A stretch of 64,000 nt of DNA from NCBI RefSeq assembly GCF_014201615.1, contig NZ_JACHEU010000004.1:1-64000 (forward strand), in the 5' to 3' direction. Of this stretch, positions 52,835 to 61,046 are shown one piece after another. The translations under genes were made by a program, and so were the position numbers. Within the stretch, counting starts at the first letter, position 1, and the number at the start of each line of letters is the position of its first letter. The notes under the pieces are model-generated. The model worked only from the letters and a program-made list of their open reading frames with translations. It did no database searches and was not told the origin of the DNA. This DNA comes from Aquamicrobium lusatiense. Its GTDB lineage: Bacteria > Pseudomonadota > Alphaproteobacteria > Rhizobiales > Rhizobiaceae.

Positions 52835-53224
52835 ATGGCCAGACCGATAAGCCCGCCAACACTGCCTGATCCATTGTCAAATTACAGTCATGCGATGCTG
52901 GTGCCTGCCGGTTCGCAATTGCTGGTCTGTTCCGGTCAGTTGGGCGCAAGGGCGGACGGAACGGTTCCTGAGGGTGCGGGTGCTCAGGCCGAAATCTGCT
53001 TTGCCAATGTCCGGGCCTTGTTGGCGGAAAGCGGAATGGACCTGTCGAACGTCGTGCGCATCAACGCTTATGTGACAGGCCGCGAGCACATGGCGCCTTA
53101 CATGGAGGTGCGCAATGCTCTTTTTCCTGAACCCTGGCCCGCTTCCACCTTGCTGATCGTCAGCGGCTTTTCCAGACCGGAATTTGTAGTCGAGGTGGAA
53201 GTAATCGCAGCAAAATCCGCATAG
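52835..53224 (+). CDS. RidA family protein
   Basis: The 129-residue protein has the RidA fold signature: YSHAMLVPAGSQLLVCSGQL, AQAEICFANVRALLAESGMD, LSNVVRINAYVTGREHMAPY and PWPASTLLIVSGFSRPEFVV. RidA proteins hydrolyse reactive enamine/imine intermediates, or act as deaminases in catabolic clusters. The last part lacks the classic R in VEVxxxAxxP form that would confirm deaminase activity, so the subtype is open. It follows a 208-base gap after the AcuI-like gene. Confidence 0.85.
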   Translation: MARPISPPTLPDPLSNYSHAMLVPAGSQLLVCSGQLGARADGTVPEGAGAQAEICFANVRALLAESGMDLSNVVRINAYVTGREHMAPYMEVRNALFPEPWPASTLLIVSGFSRPEFVVEVEVIAAKSA

Positions 53225-53484
53225 ATCGTGATCTTCTTACGAATGCTGAACACTTGGCAGCGGTCATCTGCCTGTTGGAAGAGGTCCGTTGCGCGTGTCG
53301 CCAAAGATGTCAGCCGATGCGGATCGGATACGGCAAGGTGTGGCTTATTCGGCAAGGTTGAGAAAAGTGCTTCCGCAACCGTCGGAAAGTGCATGCCTGC
53401 TCGCAACATCAGGCCCGTTAGCTGAGGCTTGCCAATACTGCGCGACGTAAGTGTCCGAAAGGAAGCAGTCGGCGGACTGGAGCT

Positions 53485-53805
53485 CTATCCCTGGCGTTCG
53501 GGTATCCTCACGACCAGCCCATCGAGTGCATCGGTCACCCTCAGCTGGCAGGAAAGCCGCGAATTGGCCGATGGTTCCCAGGCGAAGTCGAGCATGTCGG
53601 TTTCCATGCCATCGGCTTCGCCGACTGCTTCCATGAATTCCGGCTCTATGTACACGTGGCAGGTTGCGCAGGCGCAAGCGCCTCCACATTCTGCCTCGAT
53701 GCCGGGGATGCCGGCCCGAACCGCTGCTTCCATGACGGTGGACCCGTTTTCCGCATCCAGCTCGAAGCGCTGGTCGTCGTGGGTCACATAGATGATGCGT
53801 GCCAT
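53485..53805 (-). CDS. [2Fe-2S] ferredoxin (adrenodoxin/putidaredoxin type)
   Basis: The 106-residue protein has the cluster ligands Cys40, Cys46 and Cys49 in ECGGACACATCHVY and Cys86 in SRLSCQLRV, the exact spacing of oxygenase ferredoxins. It would pass electrons from a ferredoxin reductase such as that at 61047-62279 to an oxygenase or hydroxylase. No Rieske or P450 partner lies in the window. It is last in the minus-strand creatininase operon, 90 bases after the TetR gene. Confidence 0.93.
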   Translation of the reverse strand: MARIIYVTHDDQRFELDAENGSTVMEAAVRAGIPGIEAECGGACACATCHVYIEPEFMEAVGEADGMETDMLDFAWEPSANSRLSCQLRVTDALDGLVVRIPERQG

Positions 53806-53895
53806 GGCTGTTGGTCTCTCGGATGCTGTCTGATGCAGCCGCGACTGATTTTGCTGTCGCGGCCTGTTTGTGCGGACGGGTGGGAAGCTGAAGCG

Positions 53896-54597
53896 CTATT
53901 CGAGCCCCAGCGCGCGCAGGAAAAGGGAGGCGACCTCTTTCTCGATCTGCTCGTAGTCAGGTTCCTCGCCATCCCCCAGATGCATCATGTTGCGAACCTG
54001 AACTTCAAAATCCGCATAATGCTGGGTAACGGCCCAGATGTGCATCTGGAACAGCAGCGGATCGACCGCTCTGACCAGTCCCTGATCGACCCAGGACTGT
54101 ATCAGCTTGACCGCCTCTTTCGTTGAAGCCTGATAAGGTGCCCAGTGGCGGCCCAGTACCGGCGCGCCATTCGCGATCTCGGTGGTAAAGAGGCGCGAGG
54201 CCTTGGGGTGTCTGCGTCCATATTCCAGCTTTTTATGCACATAGGCCCGGATGACATCTGCAGGCGTGTCGCCGGTGGAGGCGCTGAGAAACAGCTCCTG
54301 CCACTCGTCGAGGATATAAACCAGTATGTCCTCGTACAGCTCCTCTTTGCTGGAGATGTAGTAGTGCAGCTGCGGTTTGGTCAGTCCGGCACGCTGGGCT
54401 ATAGCTTGCGTGGAAGCCCCGATGAGTCCCTTGCTGGCAAACTCATCTATTGCCGCATCGCGGATGGCGGCAAGGATCATGCGCCGGCGCTCAAGGACCT
54501 TGTCCCTGGGGCTCGACATCTGCGGTTCCGGATTTTCAGCCTTTTGCTGCGTCATTGCCTGTGCACGAAGGTGATGGGCAGAAAGGCCGCCCATCAC
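53896..54597 (-). CDS. TetR family transcriptional regulator (RutR-like)
   Basis: The protein of up to 233 residues has an N-terminal HTH (AAIDEFASKGLIGASTQAIA and QRAGLTKPQLHYYISSKEEL) and a helical C-domain resembling RutR/YcdC regulators. The start is uncertain: GTG 54597, ATG 54594 or ATG 54555. It lies inside the minus-strand operon, 19 bases after the binding-protein gene, and is the best candidate to bind the palindrome at 60927-60940. RutR relatives sense pyrimidines, which fits the nearby cytosine-deaminase-like gene. Confidence 0.85.
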   Translation of the reverse strand: MMGGLSAHHLRAQAMTQQKAENPEPQMSSPRDKVLERRRMILAAIRDAAIDEFASKGLIGASTQAIAQRAGLTKPQLHYYISSKEELYEDILVYILDEWQELFLSASTGDTPADVIRAYVHKKLEYGRRHPKASRLFTTEIANGAPVLGRHWAPYQASTKEAVKLIQSWVDQGLVRAVDPLLFQMHIWAVTQHYADFEVQVRNMMHLGDGEEPDYEQIEKEVASLFLRALGLE

Positions 54598-54616
54598 TCC
54601 ATTTTCCGTTCTCTGT

Positions 54617-55627
54617 TTATGGGGTGAGCTGCTTCTTCACGTCGAGCCCGACGCCCTTGTTGACAAAGGCGTCAGTCGCAACCTTTGAAATATCGACCTT
54701 ACCATCCTCGACGATACCAGATTTGACTGCAAGGTCGTAAAACTGCTTCACGCGGTCAAGCGAGATCGCGCCGATGCCCTTTTCCAGCGTATCGCCGCTG
54801 TCGATCATCTCCAGCTTCTTCAGCATCTCGATCTCGCCATCCAGCGTCTCGGTGCTCATGTCGGGATTGTCTTTGAGGATCAGCTCATAGGCCTTGCTGC
54901 GGTCGCCATAGAGGAAATTGTTCCAGCCGATGATGCTCGCATCCACGAAGCGCTGAACGAGATCCGGATTGTTCTCGACCAGATCGAGGCGCGTTTCAAT
55001 GGTGTTGGCGTAGGTGCTGTAGCCGTAGTCTGCCAGCAGATAGGTGGTGACCTTCGCACCTTCCTTCTGCGCATAGAGCGGCTCGGCGGTGGCATAGGCC
55101 TGCTGAACCATCTTCGGGTCGCTCAGGAACTGGGCGAGGCTGTAGCCATAGGGGCGGATCTGCTCGTCCTTGAACCCAAAATCGTTGACCAGCCAGCGCC
55201 AGAAACCGTACTGGGTGTCCTTTGCCATCAGCACCGACGGTGCATTGGTCAGATCCTGAAAGTCCTTGTAGGCGCCTTCATGCGCCATCAGCGCCTGCGG
55301 GTCCTTCTGGTAGAAGGAAGCGATGACGGTTGTCGGAATGTCGTTGGCCGTGTTGTGGAAGGACAAGAGCAGATTTCCCGTCAGCAGGAAATCCAGCCGG
55401 CCGGCGGCCAGCATCGGGCGGTTGTTGACCTGCGGGCCGCCCATTTCGATGGTGACGTCGAGGCCATGCTTCTCATAAGTGCCATCGGCCACCGCCTGAT
55501 AGAAGCCGCCATGGCCGGCCTGAGCCAGCCAGTTGGTGCCGAGTGTAACCTTGTCCAGCGCCAGAGCAAATTGCGTGGACACCACAAGTGTTGCGGCGGT
55601 CATCGCCACTTTGAGCATGCTTTTCAT
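54617..55627 (-). CDS. ABC transporter substrate-binding protein (NMT1/ThiY-like)
   Basis: The 336-residue protein has a signal peptide (LKVAMTAATLVVSTQFALA) and a mature domain starting KVTLGTNWLAQAGHGGFYQA, typical of NMT1/ThiY receptors for pyrimidine-like or N-heterocyclic ligands. It belongs with the permease and ATPase genes at 58292-59939, though separated from them by the FAD oxidase and amidohydrolase genes. The ATG at 55627 has GGGAG upstream. Confidence 0.88.
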   Translation of the reverse strand: MKSMLKVAMTAATLVVSTQFALALDKVTLGTNWLAQAGHGGFYQAVADGTYEKHGLDVTIEMGGPQVNNRPMLAAGRLDFLLTGNLLLSFHNTANDIPTTVIASFYQKDPQALMAHEGAYKDFQDLTNAPSVLMAKDTQYGFWRWLVNDFGFKDEQIRPYGYSLAQFLSDPKMVQQAYATAEPLYAQKEGAKVTTYLLADYGYSTYANTIETRLDLVENNPDLVQRFVDASIIGWNNFLYGDRSKAYELILKDNPDMSTETLDGEIEMLKKLEMIDSGDTLEKGIGAISLDRVKQFYDLAVKSGIVEDGKVDISKVATDAFVNKGVGLDVKKQLTP

Positions 55628-55656
55628 CAGAACTTTACTCCCATTGGTTCTTCGGT

Positions 55657-57039
55657 TCAGTCTGCGGCGGCCATGTCGGCCGTCCAGCCACGTGTCTTGC
55701 CGGGATTGAGCAGGCCAAAGGGATCGGCCAGCTTCTTGAATTCGATCTGCATGGTGTCGATCTCTTTCATCCCGCCATCTTCGATCGTGAAGGCGTGCGG
55801 ATCGTAGATGTCGCAGCCGTCCTTCTCCTCCAGCTCCCGGATGACGCGGTAGGTATCGTCGCGATCCTTGTAACGAACCAGGGGCAGGCCGAAGATCTGT
55901 ATTTCGCCTTCCAGCCGCGCCATCTCATGATGCATGTACTGGTCGTCGCCATAGCGCTCCATCTGACGCAGAACCACATCCGGGTCGAAGGGGCGCGGAT
56001 AGGCGACCTGAAGATAGGTCCAGCCTTCCTCGGCCTTCAGCGCCTGCAGGGTGGTGTGGTTCCAGCCGCATTCGTAAGCGGGCTGCAATCCCTTTGCATG
56101 AAGCGCGTCCTGCGTCATGCCGAACGAAACGCGGCCGCCGAACGACGCCACCAGTTCGGCAAAGCGGGCCTGCTCTTCGGGTGCGATCATTGCGAACACC
56201 GCATCGCGGTCGGCCGGGAACAGGTCTCCGAACTTGGTGTAGAAGCGCGAGAAGCGGCGATCCACCGTGGTCAGCAGATAGCAGTCCAGCTTGTCGTCCA
56301 GCGCCTTCAGGCAGAAACGCAGCGTCGCGTCGTAGCTCTCGAAGAGGGCTGCGGTGTGAATCCAGTCGGTCGCTTTCGTCAGGCCGATCTCCAGCTCCAT
56401 GACGATGCCGTTGGTGCCATAGGCATGCTGCACCTTCTGGATGTCGTGGCCATGCAGTTCGATGATCTTCGGCTCCGGCTCCACCGTCATCACCTTCACC
56501 GAATAGATGTTGCCATCGTCGCGCAGCATGCCGTGGCGCAGCGAGCCGATGCCGCCCGAGCCGCCAGTGAAGAAGCCGCCGATGGTGGCGATGCGACGCG
56601 TCGACGGATACATGAGAAGCTCCTGTCCCGTTTCGCGCACGGCATCGTCCAGCCGCGAGATGCGCGCGCCGGCCTGCACGCGCACGCGGCCCGGCTCGAT
56701 CGAAAGCACCTTGTCGATCTTGGTCATGTCGAGAATGATGCCGCCTTCCAGCGGCACGCACTGGCCGTAATTGCCGGTGCCGCCACCGCGAATGGTGATC
56801 GGGATGCGCAGTTTCGCGGCCGCTGCCGCCACTCGGCGCACCTGATCCTCATCGGCCGGGATGACGACGAGGTCACCCACGAAATGGCCAATATCTTCGC
56901 TGAGGATGGGGCTGTACCAGAAATAATCGCGCGAACGCAGTTCAACCTGCTTCGGATCGTCGTAGACACGGATGCCATCGATCTCGCTGCGGAAGGCGGC
57001 CCAGTCATAGGCGCGCACGGGCTTGGTCGCGACGTTCAT
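55657..57039 (-). CDS. FAD-binding oxidase (PCMH/GlcD type)
   Basis: The 460-residue flavoenzyme has the PCMH FAD domain, with IPITIRGGGTGNYGQCVPLE and ATIGGFFTGGSGGIGSLRHG, and the C-terminal end DPFGLLNPGKTRGW of the glycolate-oxidase/lactate-dehydrogenase group. It would oxidise a hydroxy acid or ring compound with FAD. Its ATG at 57039 overlaps the upstream amidohydrolase stop as ATGA and has GGAGAAA. The neighbours suggest it acts on a product of the deaminase or amidohydrolase. Confidence 0.87.
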   Translation of the reverse strand: MNVATKPVRAYDWAAFRSEIDGIRVYDDPKQVELRSRDYFWYSPILSEDIGHFVGDLVVIPADEDQVRRVAAAAAKLRIPITIRGGGTGNYGQCVPLEGGIILDMTKIDKVLSIEPGRVRVQAGARISRLDDAVRETGQELLMYPSTRRIATIGGFFTGGSGGIGSLRHGMLRDDGNIYSVKVMTVEPEPKIIELHGHDIQKVQHAYGTNGIVMELEIGLTKATDWIHTAALFESYDATLRFCLKALDDKLDCYLLTTVDRRFSRFYTKFGDLFPADRDAVFAMIAPEEQARFAELVASFGGRVSFGMTQDALHAKGLQPAYECGWNHTTLQALKAEEGWTYLQVAYPRPFDPDVVLRQMERYGDDQYMHHEMARLEGEIQIFGLPLVRYKDRDDTYRVIRELEEKDGCDIYDPHAFTIEDGGMKEIDTMQIEFKKLADPFGLLNPGKTRGWTADMAAAD

Positions 57040-58289
57040 GCGTTTCTCCAATCGTTGTTTGCTGCCAGCAGTGGCGCACCGCTGCGATAGACAATGCGTT
57101 CGCTCCGGGGACGGCTGATGAGGTCGCCCATATCGGTTGCGCCATGCCAGATGAAGTCGGCCTGCATGCCCTTCTCAATGGGCCCAAAGGCATTGCTTGC
57201 GCACCAGCGCGCGGGCAGTGAGGTTATGCTGTCCAGCCACGCATCCGGTTCCAGATGCGCGGATGGCACCGCCAGTCTCAGAATGGAAAGCGGGTCGTAA
57301 TCTCCATACGGATAGAAGGCGTCGCCGACATTGTCGGAAGCGATCATCACCTCCATGCCCGCCGCGCGCGCCTCCTTCAGTGTGGCAAGGCCGCGCAGGC
57401 GTGGCGTGCGGCCGATGCCGCGATCCTGCAGGTAAAGGTTCGTGGTTGGCAGAACCACGAGCCCCACGCCAGCGCGCGCGCCTGCCGCCAGTATTCGTTC
57501 CAGCTCGTCCGGCGCACGCAGCGACAGGGAGCAGGCATGGCCGCACAGCACGCGTCCGGCCATGCCGAAACGCGACGCGGCATCGATGATGAGCGACAGT
57601 CCGTCGGCTTCCGGCTCCAGTCCTTCATCGACATGAAAATCGAGGGTGAGATCATGGCGCGCGGCAAGGCTGAACATGGTTTCAACCTTGGTCGCCAGAT
57701 CCGGGTTGCGGTAGAAGAAGGCACCGAACACGCCCCTGTCGGCCGCCACCCGCGCGGCGATGGCGCTTCCGGCTTCGGGTACGATATCTCCCAGAACGAG
57801 AGCTGCCGGTTGCAGATCGACACGGCCTTTCCATTCCTCGCGCAGCTCGCAGAGCACGGGCCATGCCGCCGGCACGTCCGGCGTCACCCAGTCGACGTGG
57901 CTGCGAACGGCACCGACGCCATGCGCGAAGGCTGCTTCCAGCGCGCGGCCTGCCCGCGCACGGATATCGGCGGCGGTCCAGTTCGGCCGGTCCTCTTCCA
58001 TCAGCGCGATGGCATCGAACAGGGACTGGATCGGAGCCGGGTTTCCGGCTTTGATCCTTTGGATGGTGTGGGTCTTGTCGAGATGCACATGCACATCGGC
58101 CAGCAGCGGTGTCACGAAGCCGCCGCTAGCCTTCCCGACATCGCCGGGGTTTGCGGGAACGACATAGGCGACAAAGCCGTTCTTCACCACGATATCGTGG
58201 CGCCCGGAAAGCCCGGCCACGCCCACGCCCGACAGGCGCAACGTCCCGTCCGGCGCGTCTGTGCGTGGAATGTCGTGCCCTTTGGTCAC
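57036..58289 (-). CDS. Cytosine deaminase-like amidohydrolase
   Basis: The 417-residue metal hydrolase has the CodA-type ligand set: His67 and His69 in DVHVHLDKTH, the DFHVDEGLE histidine, CGHACSLSL, and an Asp in MIASDNVGDAF. CodA-like enzymes hydrolytically deaminate or open pyrimidine- or creatinine-like rings. It lies three bases downstream of the permease gene and overlaps the FAD oxidase. Its presence with a creatininase-family protein points to an N-heterocycle or cyclic amide substrate. Confidence 0.87.
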   Translation of the reverse strand: MTKGHDIPRTDAPDGTLRLSGVGVAGLSGRHDIVVKNGFVAYVVPANPGDVGKASGGFVTPLLADVHVHLDKTHTIQRIKAGNPAPIQSLFDAIALMEEDRPNWTAADIRARAGRALEAAFAHGVGAVRSHVDWVTPDVPAAWPVLCELREEWKGRVDLQPAALVLGDIVPEAGSAIAARVAADRGVFGAFFYRNPDLATKVETMFSLAARHDLTLDFHVDEGLEPEADGLSLIIDAASRFGMAGRVLCGHACSLSLRAPDELERILAAGARAGVGLVVLPTTNLYLQDRGIGRTPRLRGLATLKEARAAGMEVMIASDNVGDAFYPYGDYDPLSILRLAVPSAHLEPDAWLDSITSLPARWCASNAFGPIEKGMQADFIWHGATDMGDLISRPRSERIVYRSGAPLLAANNDWRNA

Positions 58290-58291
58290 GC

Positions 58292-59125
58292 TCAGGTCTC
58301 CCGACGGATTTCGCTTTCGTGCCAGCGTCCAAGCACGAGGCGCGACAGCCAGCTCGTGGCGAGGAAGATGACGATGCCGAGAACCGAAACGAGGAACAGG
58401 GCCGCGAACATGCGCGGGATCTCGTTGCGGAAGCTGGATTCCAGAATGCGCGAGGCGAGGCCCGTGTTCTGGCCGGCGGTGCCCGCGACAAACTCGGCCA
58501 CCACAGCACCGATCAGCGCCAGACCGCCGGCGATCTTCAGCGCCGCCATGAAGTAGGGCAGGGCGCTGGGCGCCAGCAGAAAGCGGAGGCGCTGCAACGG
58601 CGTCGCACGGTAGAGCTTGAACAGGTCGCGTAGATTGTGGTCGGCGCTCCGCAGGCCGATCACCGTGTTCGACAGGATCGGGAAGAAGGCGACGATCCAG
58701 GCGCAGATGAGCAGCGCGGTGAAGGTGTCGCGCACATAGATGAGGATCAGCGGCGCAATCGCCACGACGGGCGTGACCTGAAGGATCACCGCGAAGGGGA
58801 AAAAGCTCATTTCCACGGTGCGGGACAGGGCGAAGATCATGCCCAGCAGAACGCCGCCGGCAATGGCGCAGGCCAGCGAAAGCATGGTCAGCCTCACCGT
58901 GAACATCATCGAGCTCATCAGCGAAGACCAGTCCTTCACCAGCGTTTGCGCGATCAGCGATGGTGCGGGGATGACGTAGTGAGGAACCTCATAGTAGCGG
59001 ACCAGCCCTTCCCACACGAGAAGGGCGATCACGATGGCCATTGTCGGCATGATGACCGCCTGGCGGCGCTCGATGCGGGCGCGGCGGTTTTGTTCGGAAT
59101 TGAGTACTGGCGTCTCGGTTGTCAT
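58292..59125 (-). CDS. ABC transporter permease (SsuC/ThiX-like)
   Basis: The 277-residue protein has about six membrane helices (for example IMPTMAIVIALLVWEGLV and FFPFAVILQVTPVVAIAPLI) and the EAA-type loop near LRDLFKLYRATPLQRLRFLL. The chosen ATG at 59125 has GAGG eight bases upstream; an ATG at 59155 would overlap the ATPase gene. It works with the ATPase and the NMT1/ThiY-like receptor of this operon. Confidence 0.88.
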   Translation of the reverse strand: MTTETPVLNSEQNRRARIERRQAVIMPTMAIVIALLVWEGLVRYYEVPHYVIPAPSLIAQTLVKDWSSLMSSMMFTVRLTMLSLACAIAGGVLLGMIFALSRTVEMSFFPFAVILQVTPVVAIAPLILIYVRDTFTALLICAWIVAFFPILSNTVIGLRSADHNLRDLFKLYRATPLQRLRFLLAPSALPYFMAALKIAGGLALIGAVVAEFVAGTAGQNTGLASRILESSFRNEIPRMFAALFLVSVLGIVIFLATSWLSRLVLGRWHESEIRRET

Positions 59126-59135
59126 GGCGAGGGCC

Positions 59136-59939
59136 TCAATGGTTGATGTCGTCATTTCCGAGCGTCTGATTGAGCGCGTCGGAAACGATTTCACAGCTTT
59201 CGGTATATTCGCGGGTGGTGCGGAAATTATCCGCACGGGGATAGCTTCCCGGAATAGCGATATCGGCGACGACGCGCCCCGGTCGGGCAGCCATCACCAC
59301 GACGCGGTTGGACAGATAGACCGACTCATAAACGCTGTGGGTCACGAAGATCACGGTCAGCCCATGTTCCTGCCACAGGCGCAGAACGTCGTTGTTGAGC
59401 TTGAAGCGGGTCATTTCGTCGAGCGCTGCGAAGGGCTCGTCCATCAGCAGCAGACGGGGCTTGGTCACGATGGCGCGCGCAATCGAGACACGCATCTTCA
59501 TGCCGCCCGAAAGCTCGCGCGGATAGGCTTTCGCAAACTTGCTCAGCCCCACCTGCGCCAGAACTTCCTCGACGCGCGGCGTTGCCTGTGCACGTGACAT
59601 GCCGCCAAGCCGCAGCGGCAGGTAGACATTGTCGAACACGGATGCCCACGGCATGAGTGTCGGCTCCTGAAACACGAAGGCGACATCCTGCGGGCCGGTG
59701 CCGCTGCCCGGCGCATGGCCATTCACGGTGATAGAGCCGGCGGACACTTCCGACAGGCCTGCAATCATGCGCAGCGCGGTGCTCTTGCCACAGCCCGACG
59801 GTCCAAGGAAGCTGACGAACTGCCCGTCCTCGATGGAGAGCGACATGTCGCGGACAGCCACCACCCCCGTACCGTATTGCTTGTAGACGTTCCTGATTTC
59901 GATCAGTGGCTGCGAACCTGTCGTAGCTGCTGCGCTCAT
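59136..59939 (-). CDS. ABC transporter ATP-binding protein (SsuB/TauB-like)
   Basis: The 267-residue ATPase has Walker A GPSGCGKST, signature LSGGMKMRVSIARAI, Walker B LLLMDEPFAALDEMTR and H-loop VTHSVYESV. The signature has KM where QQ is usual, as in many nitrate/taurine-type ATPases of pyrimidine uptake systems. The ATG at 59939 overlaps the creatininase-family stop as ATGA. Confidence 0.92.
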   Translation of the reverse strand: MSAAATTGSQPLIEIRNVYKQYGTGVVAVRDMSLSIEDGQFVSFLGPSGCGKSTALRMIAGLSEVSAGSITVNGHAPGSGTGPQDVAFVFQEPTLMPWASVFDNVYLPLRLGGMSRAQATPRVEEVLAQVGLSKFAKAYPRELSGGMKMRVSIARAIVTKPRLLLMDEPFAALDEMTRFKLNNDVLRLWQEHGLTVIFVTHSVYESVYLSNRVVVMAARPGRVVADIAIPGSYPRADNFRTTREYTESCEIVSDALNQTLGNDDINH

Positions 59940-60748
59940 TGCGTGTCCTCACCCCAGGCCGGGTTGTTGTCGAGCCAGGTCAAAGGCGCGCGCTCCACCT
60001 CGGCGAGCACTTCGACGAGACGGTCGGCTGCATAATCGATGGTCTGGCGACCTTTTTCGGTCGTCGCGGCGGCGGCGTTGCCGGCAGCGCCGAAGGGGTT
60101 GATGTCATGCATCTGCCAGCCGGGCTTCGCGCCCGACAGCGCGATGTGACGATATTCGCTTTCAAAGGTTTCGGTGAGAGCCGAAAAATTCTGCGCCTTG
60201 TCCATCACCACCAGATCGGGGTGCATGGCAAGCATCACCGACGTCTCCATGTCGCCGGCATGAATGCCATGCAGCGTTTCATGCTCGTCATAGAGGCCAT
60301 CCGGCAGGCCGTGCCCGAACCAGTTGACCGAAAACACCATCATGCCATGGCGCTGGCGCAGCTCGCGCGCAACGATATCCATGATGCTGATCTGCCCGCC
60401 ATGGCTGTTGAGCAGCACCATCTTGCGAACGCCGCTGGCGGCAACGCAGGCACCGATCTCGCACCACATTGAAATAAGCGTCTGGGCGGAGAAGGTCAGC
60501 GTGCCGGGATACCGAGCGTGCTCATTGCTTTTGCCAACCGGCTGCGTGGGCAGAAAAAGCGTCCGGCTCGTTTCCGGCAGCCGCTCCACAATGGCTGCCA
60601 CCATGCCGCTGACGATCGCGGCATCCACTGACAAAGGCAGATGCGGCCCATGTTGCTCCGTAGCGCCAACAGGCAGAACCGCGACGATGCCGCCACGATC
60701 GAGCCGGGAAAATTCCTCGCTCGTGTAATCCGACCAATATCTTTTCAA
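59936..60748 (-). CDS. Creatininase family protein
   Basis: The 270-residue protein has the creatininase metal site: Glu31, His33 and Asp42 in LPVGATEQHGPHLPLSVDA, then LLNSHGGQISIMD and HAGDMETSVML. Creatininases open cyclic amides such as creatinine; relatives act on other lactams or amides. The start is a TTG at 60748 after a strong AGGGAGGAA site. It heads the minus-strand operon, whose deaminase-like and oxidase genes suggest breakdown of an N-heterocycle. Confidence 0.92.
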   Translation of the reverse strand: MKRYWSDYTSEEFSRLDRGGIVAVLPVGATEQHGPHLPLSVDAAIVSGMVAAIVERLPETSRTLFLPTQPVGKSNEHARYPGTLTFSAQTLISMWCEIGACVAASGVRKMVLLNSHGGQISIMDIVARELRQRHGMMVFSVNWFGHGLPDGLYDEHETLHGIHAGDMETSVMLAMHPDLVVMDKAQNFSALTETFESEYRHIALSGAKPGWQMHDINPFGAAGNAAAATTEKGRQTIDYAADRLVEVLAEVERAPLTWLDNNPAWGEDTQ

Positions 60749-61046
60749 AATCAGAATTCCTCCCTCATGCTCCGCGCAGCTTCGCTACGAGAAAGCGCGG
60801 AGCAGCTTCAGATGCCGGCGCGCCTCCACGTCGCCACCAAAGCTGTTCTCCATCCCTGACGCAGCTGGCTTTCTCCCTGCTCCCAAGGGGCCGAAACTGC
60901 ATCCTGAGCGATACTACTAAACGATCTGATCGATCGGTCAAACTAATTGTTTAAATTCTCCCGGGAATATGCAACCAAATGTCCTGCGGCCCTTCGAGGG
61001 AGCGAAGCGCGCAGTTCGTGCGGTGGGCCGTCAGTGGAGGATGTCG
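60749..61046. promoter_or_regulatory. Divergent promoter region between creatininase-family and ferredoxin reductase genes
   Basis: About 300 bases contain a perfect 10-bp hairpin at 60768-60804 in the creatininase leader (TGCTCCGCGC/GCGCGGAGCA, loop of 17), then AT-rich DNA from about 60910 to 60960 with a palindromic operator at 60927-60940. Promoters for both operons must lie here. Confidence 0.65.
60927..60940. promoter_or_regulatory. TetR-type operator candidate
   Basis: TGATCGATCGGTCA is a 14-bp palindrome with one mismatched pair. Read on the minus strand as TTGACCGATCGATCAG it resembles the RutR box (TTGACCA, two bases, TGGTCAA). It lies in the divergent promoter region and could be bound by the TetR protein encoded at 53896-54597. 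Confidence 0.5.

Noticed and set aside
53098..53409. Minus-strand open frame between RidA and ferredoxin genes
   Set aside because: Half of it is antisense to RidA and no family or good ribosome site is visible; the gap 53225-53484 is left without a gene.
55795..57090. 431-codon plus-strand open frame, rich in His, Ala and Arg
   Set aside because: It is the mirror of the FAD oxidase gene, and the composition is typical of an antisense shadow.
60941..60956. AAACTAATTGTTTAAA as a fifth copy of the shared 20-bp motif
   Set aside because: It lacks the AAAA-TCAA core spacing of the four copies and lies in a different operon group.
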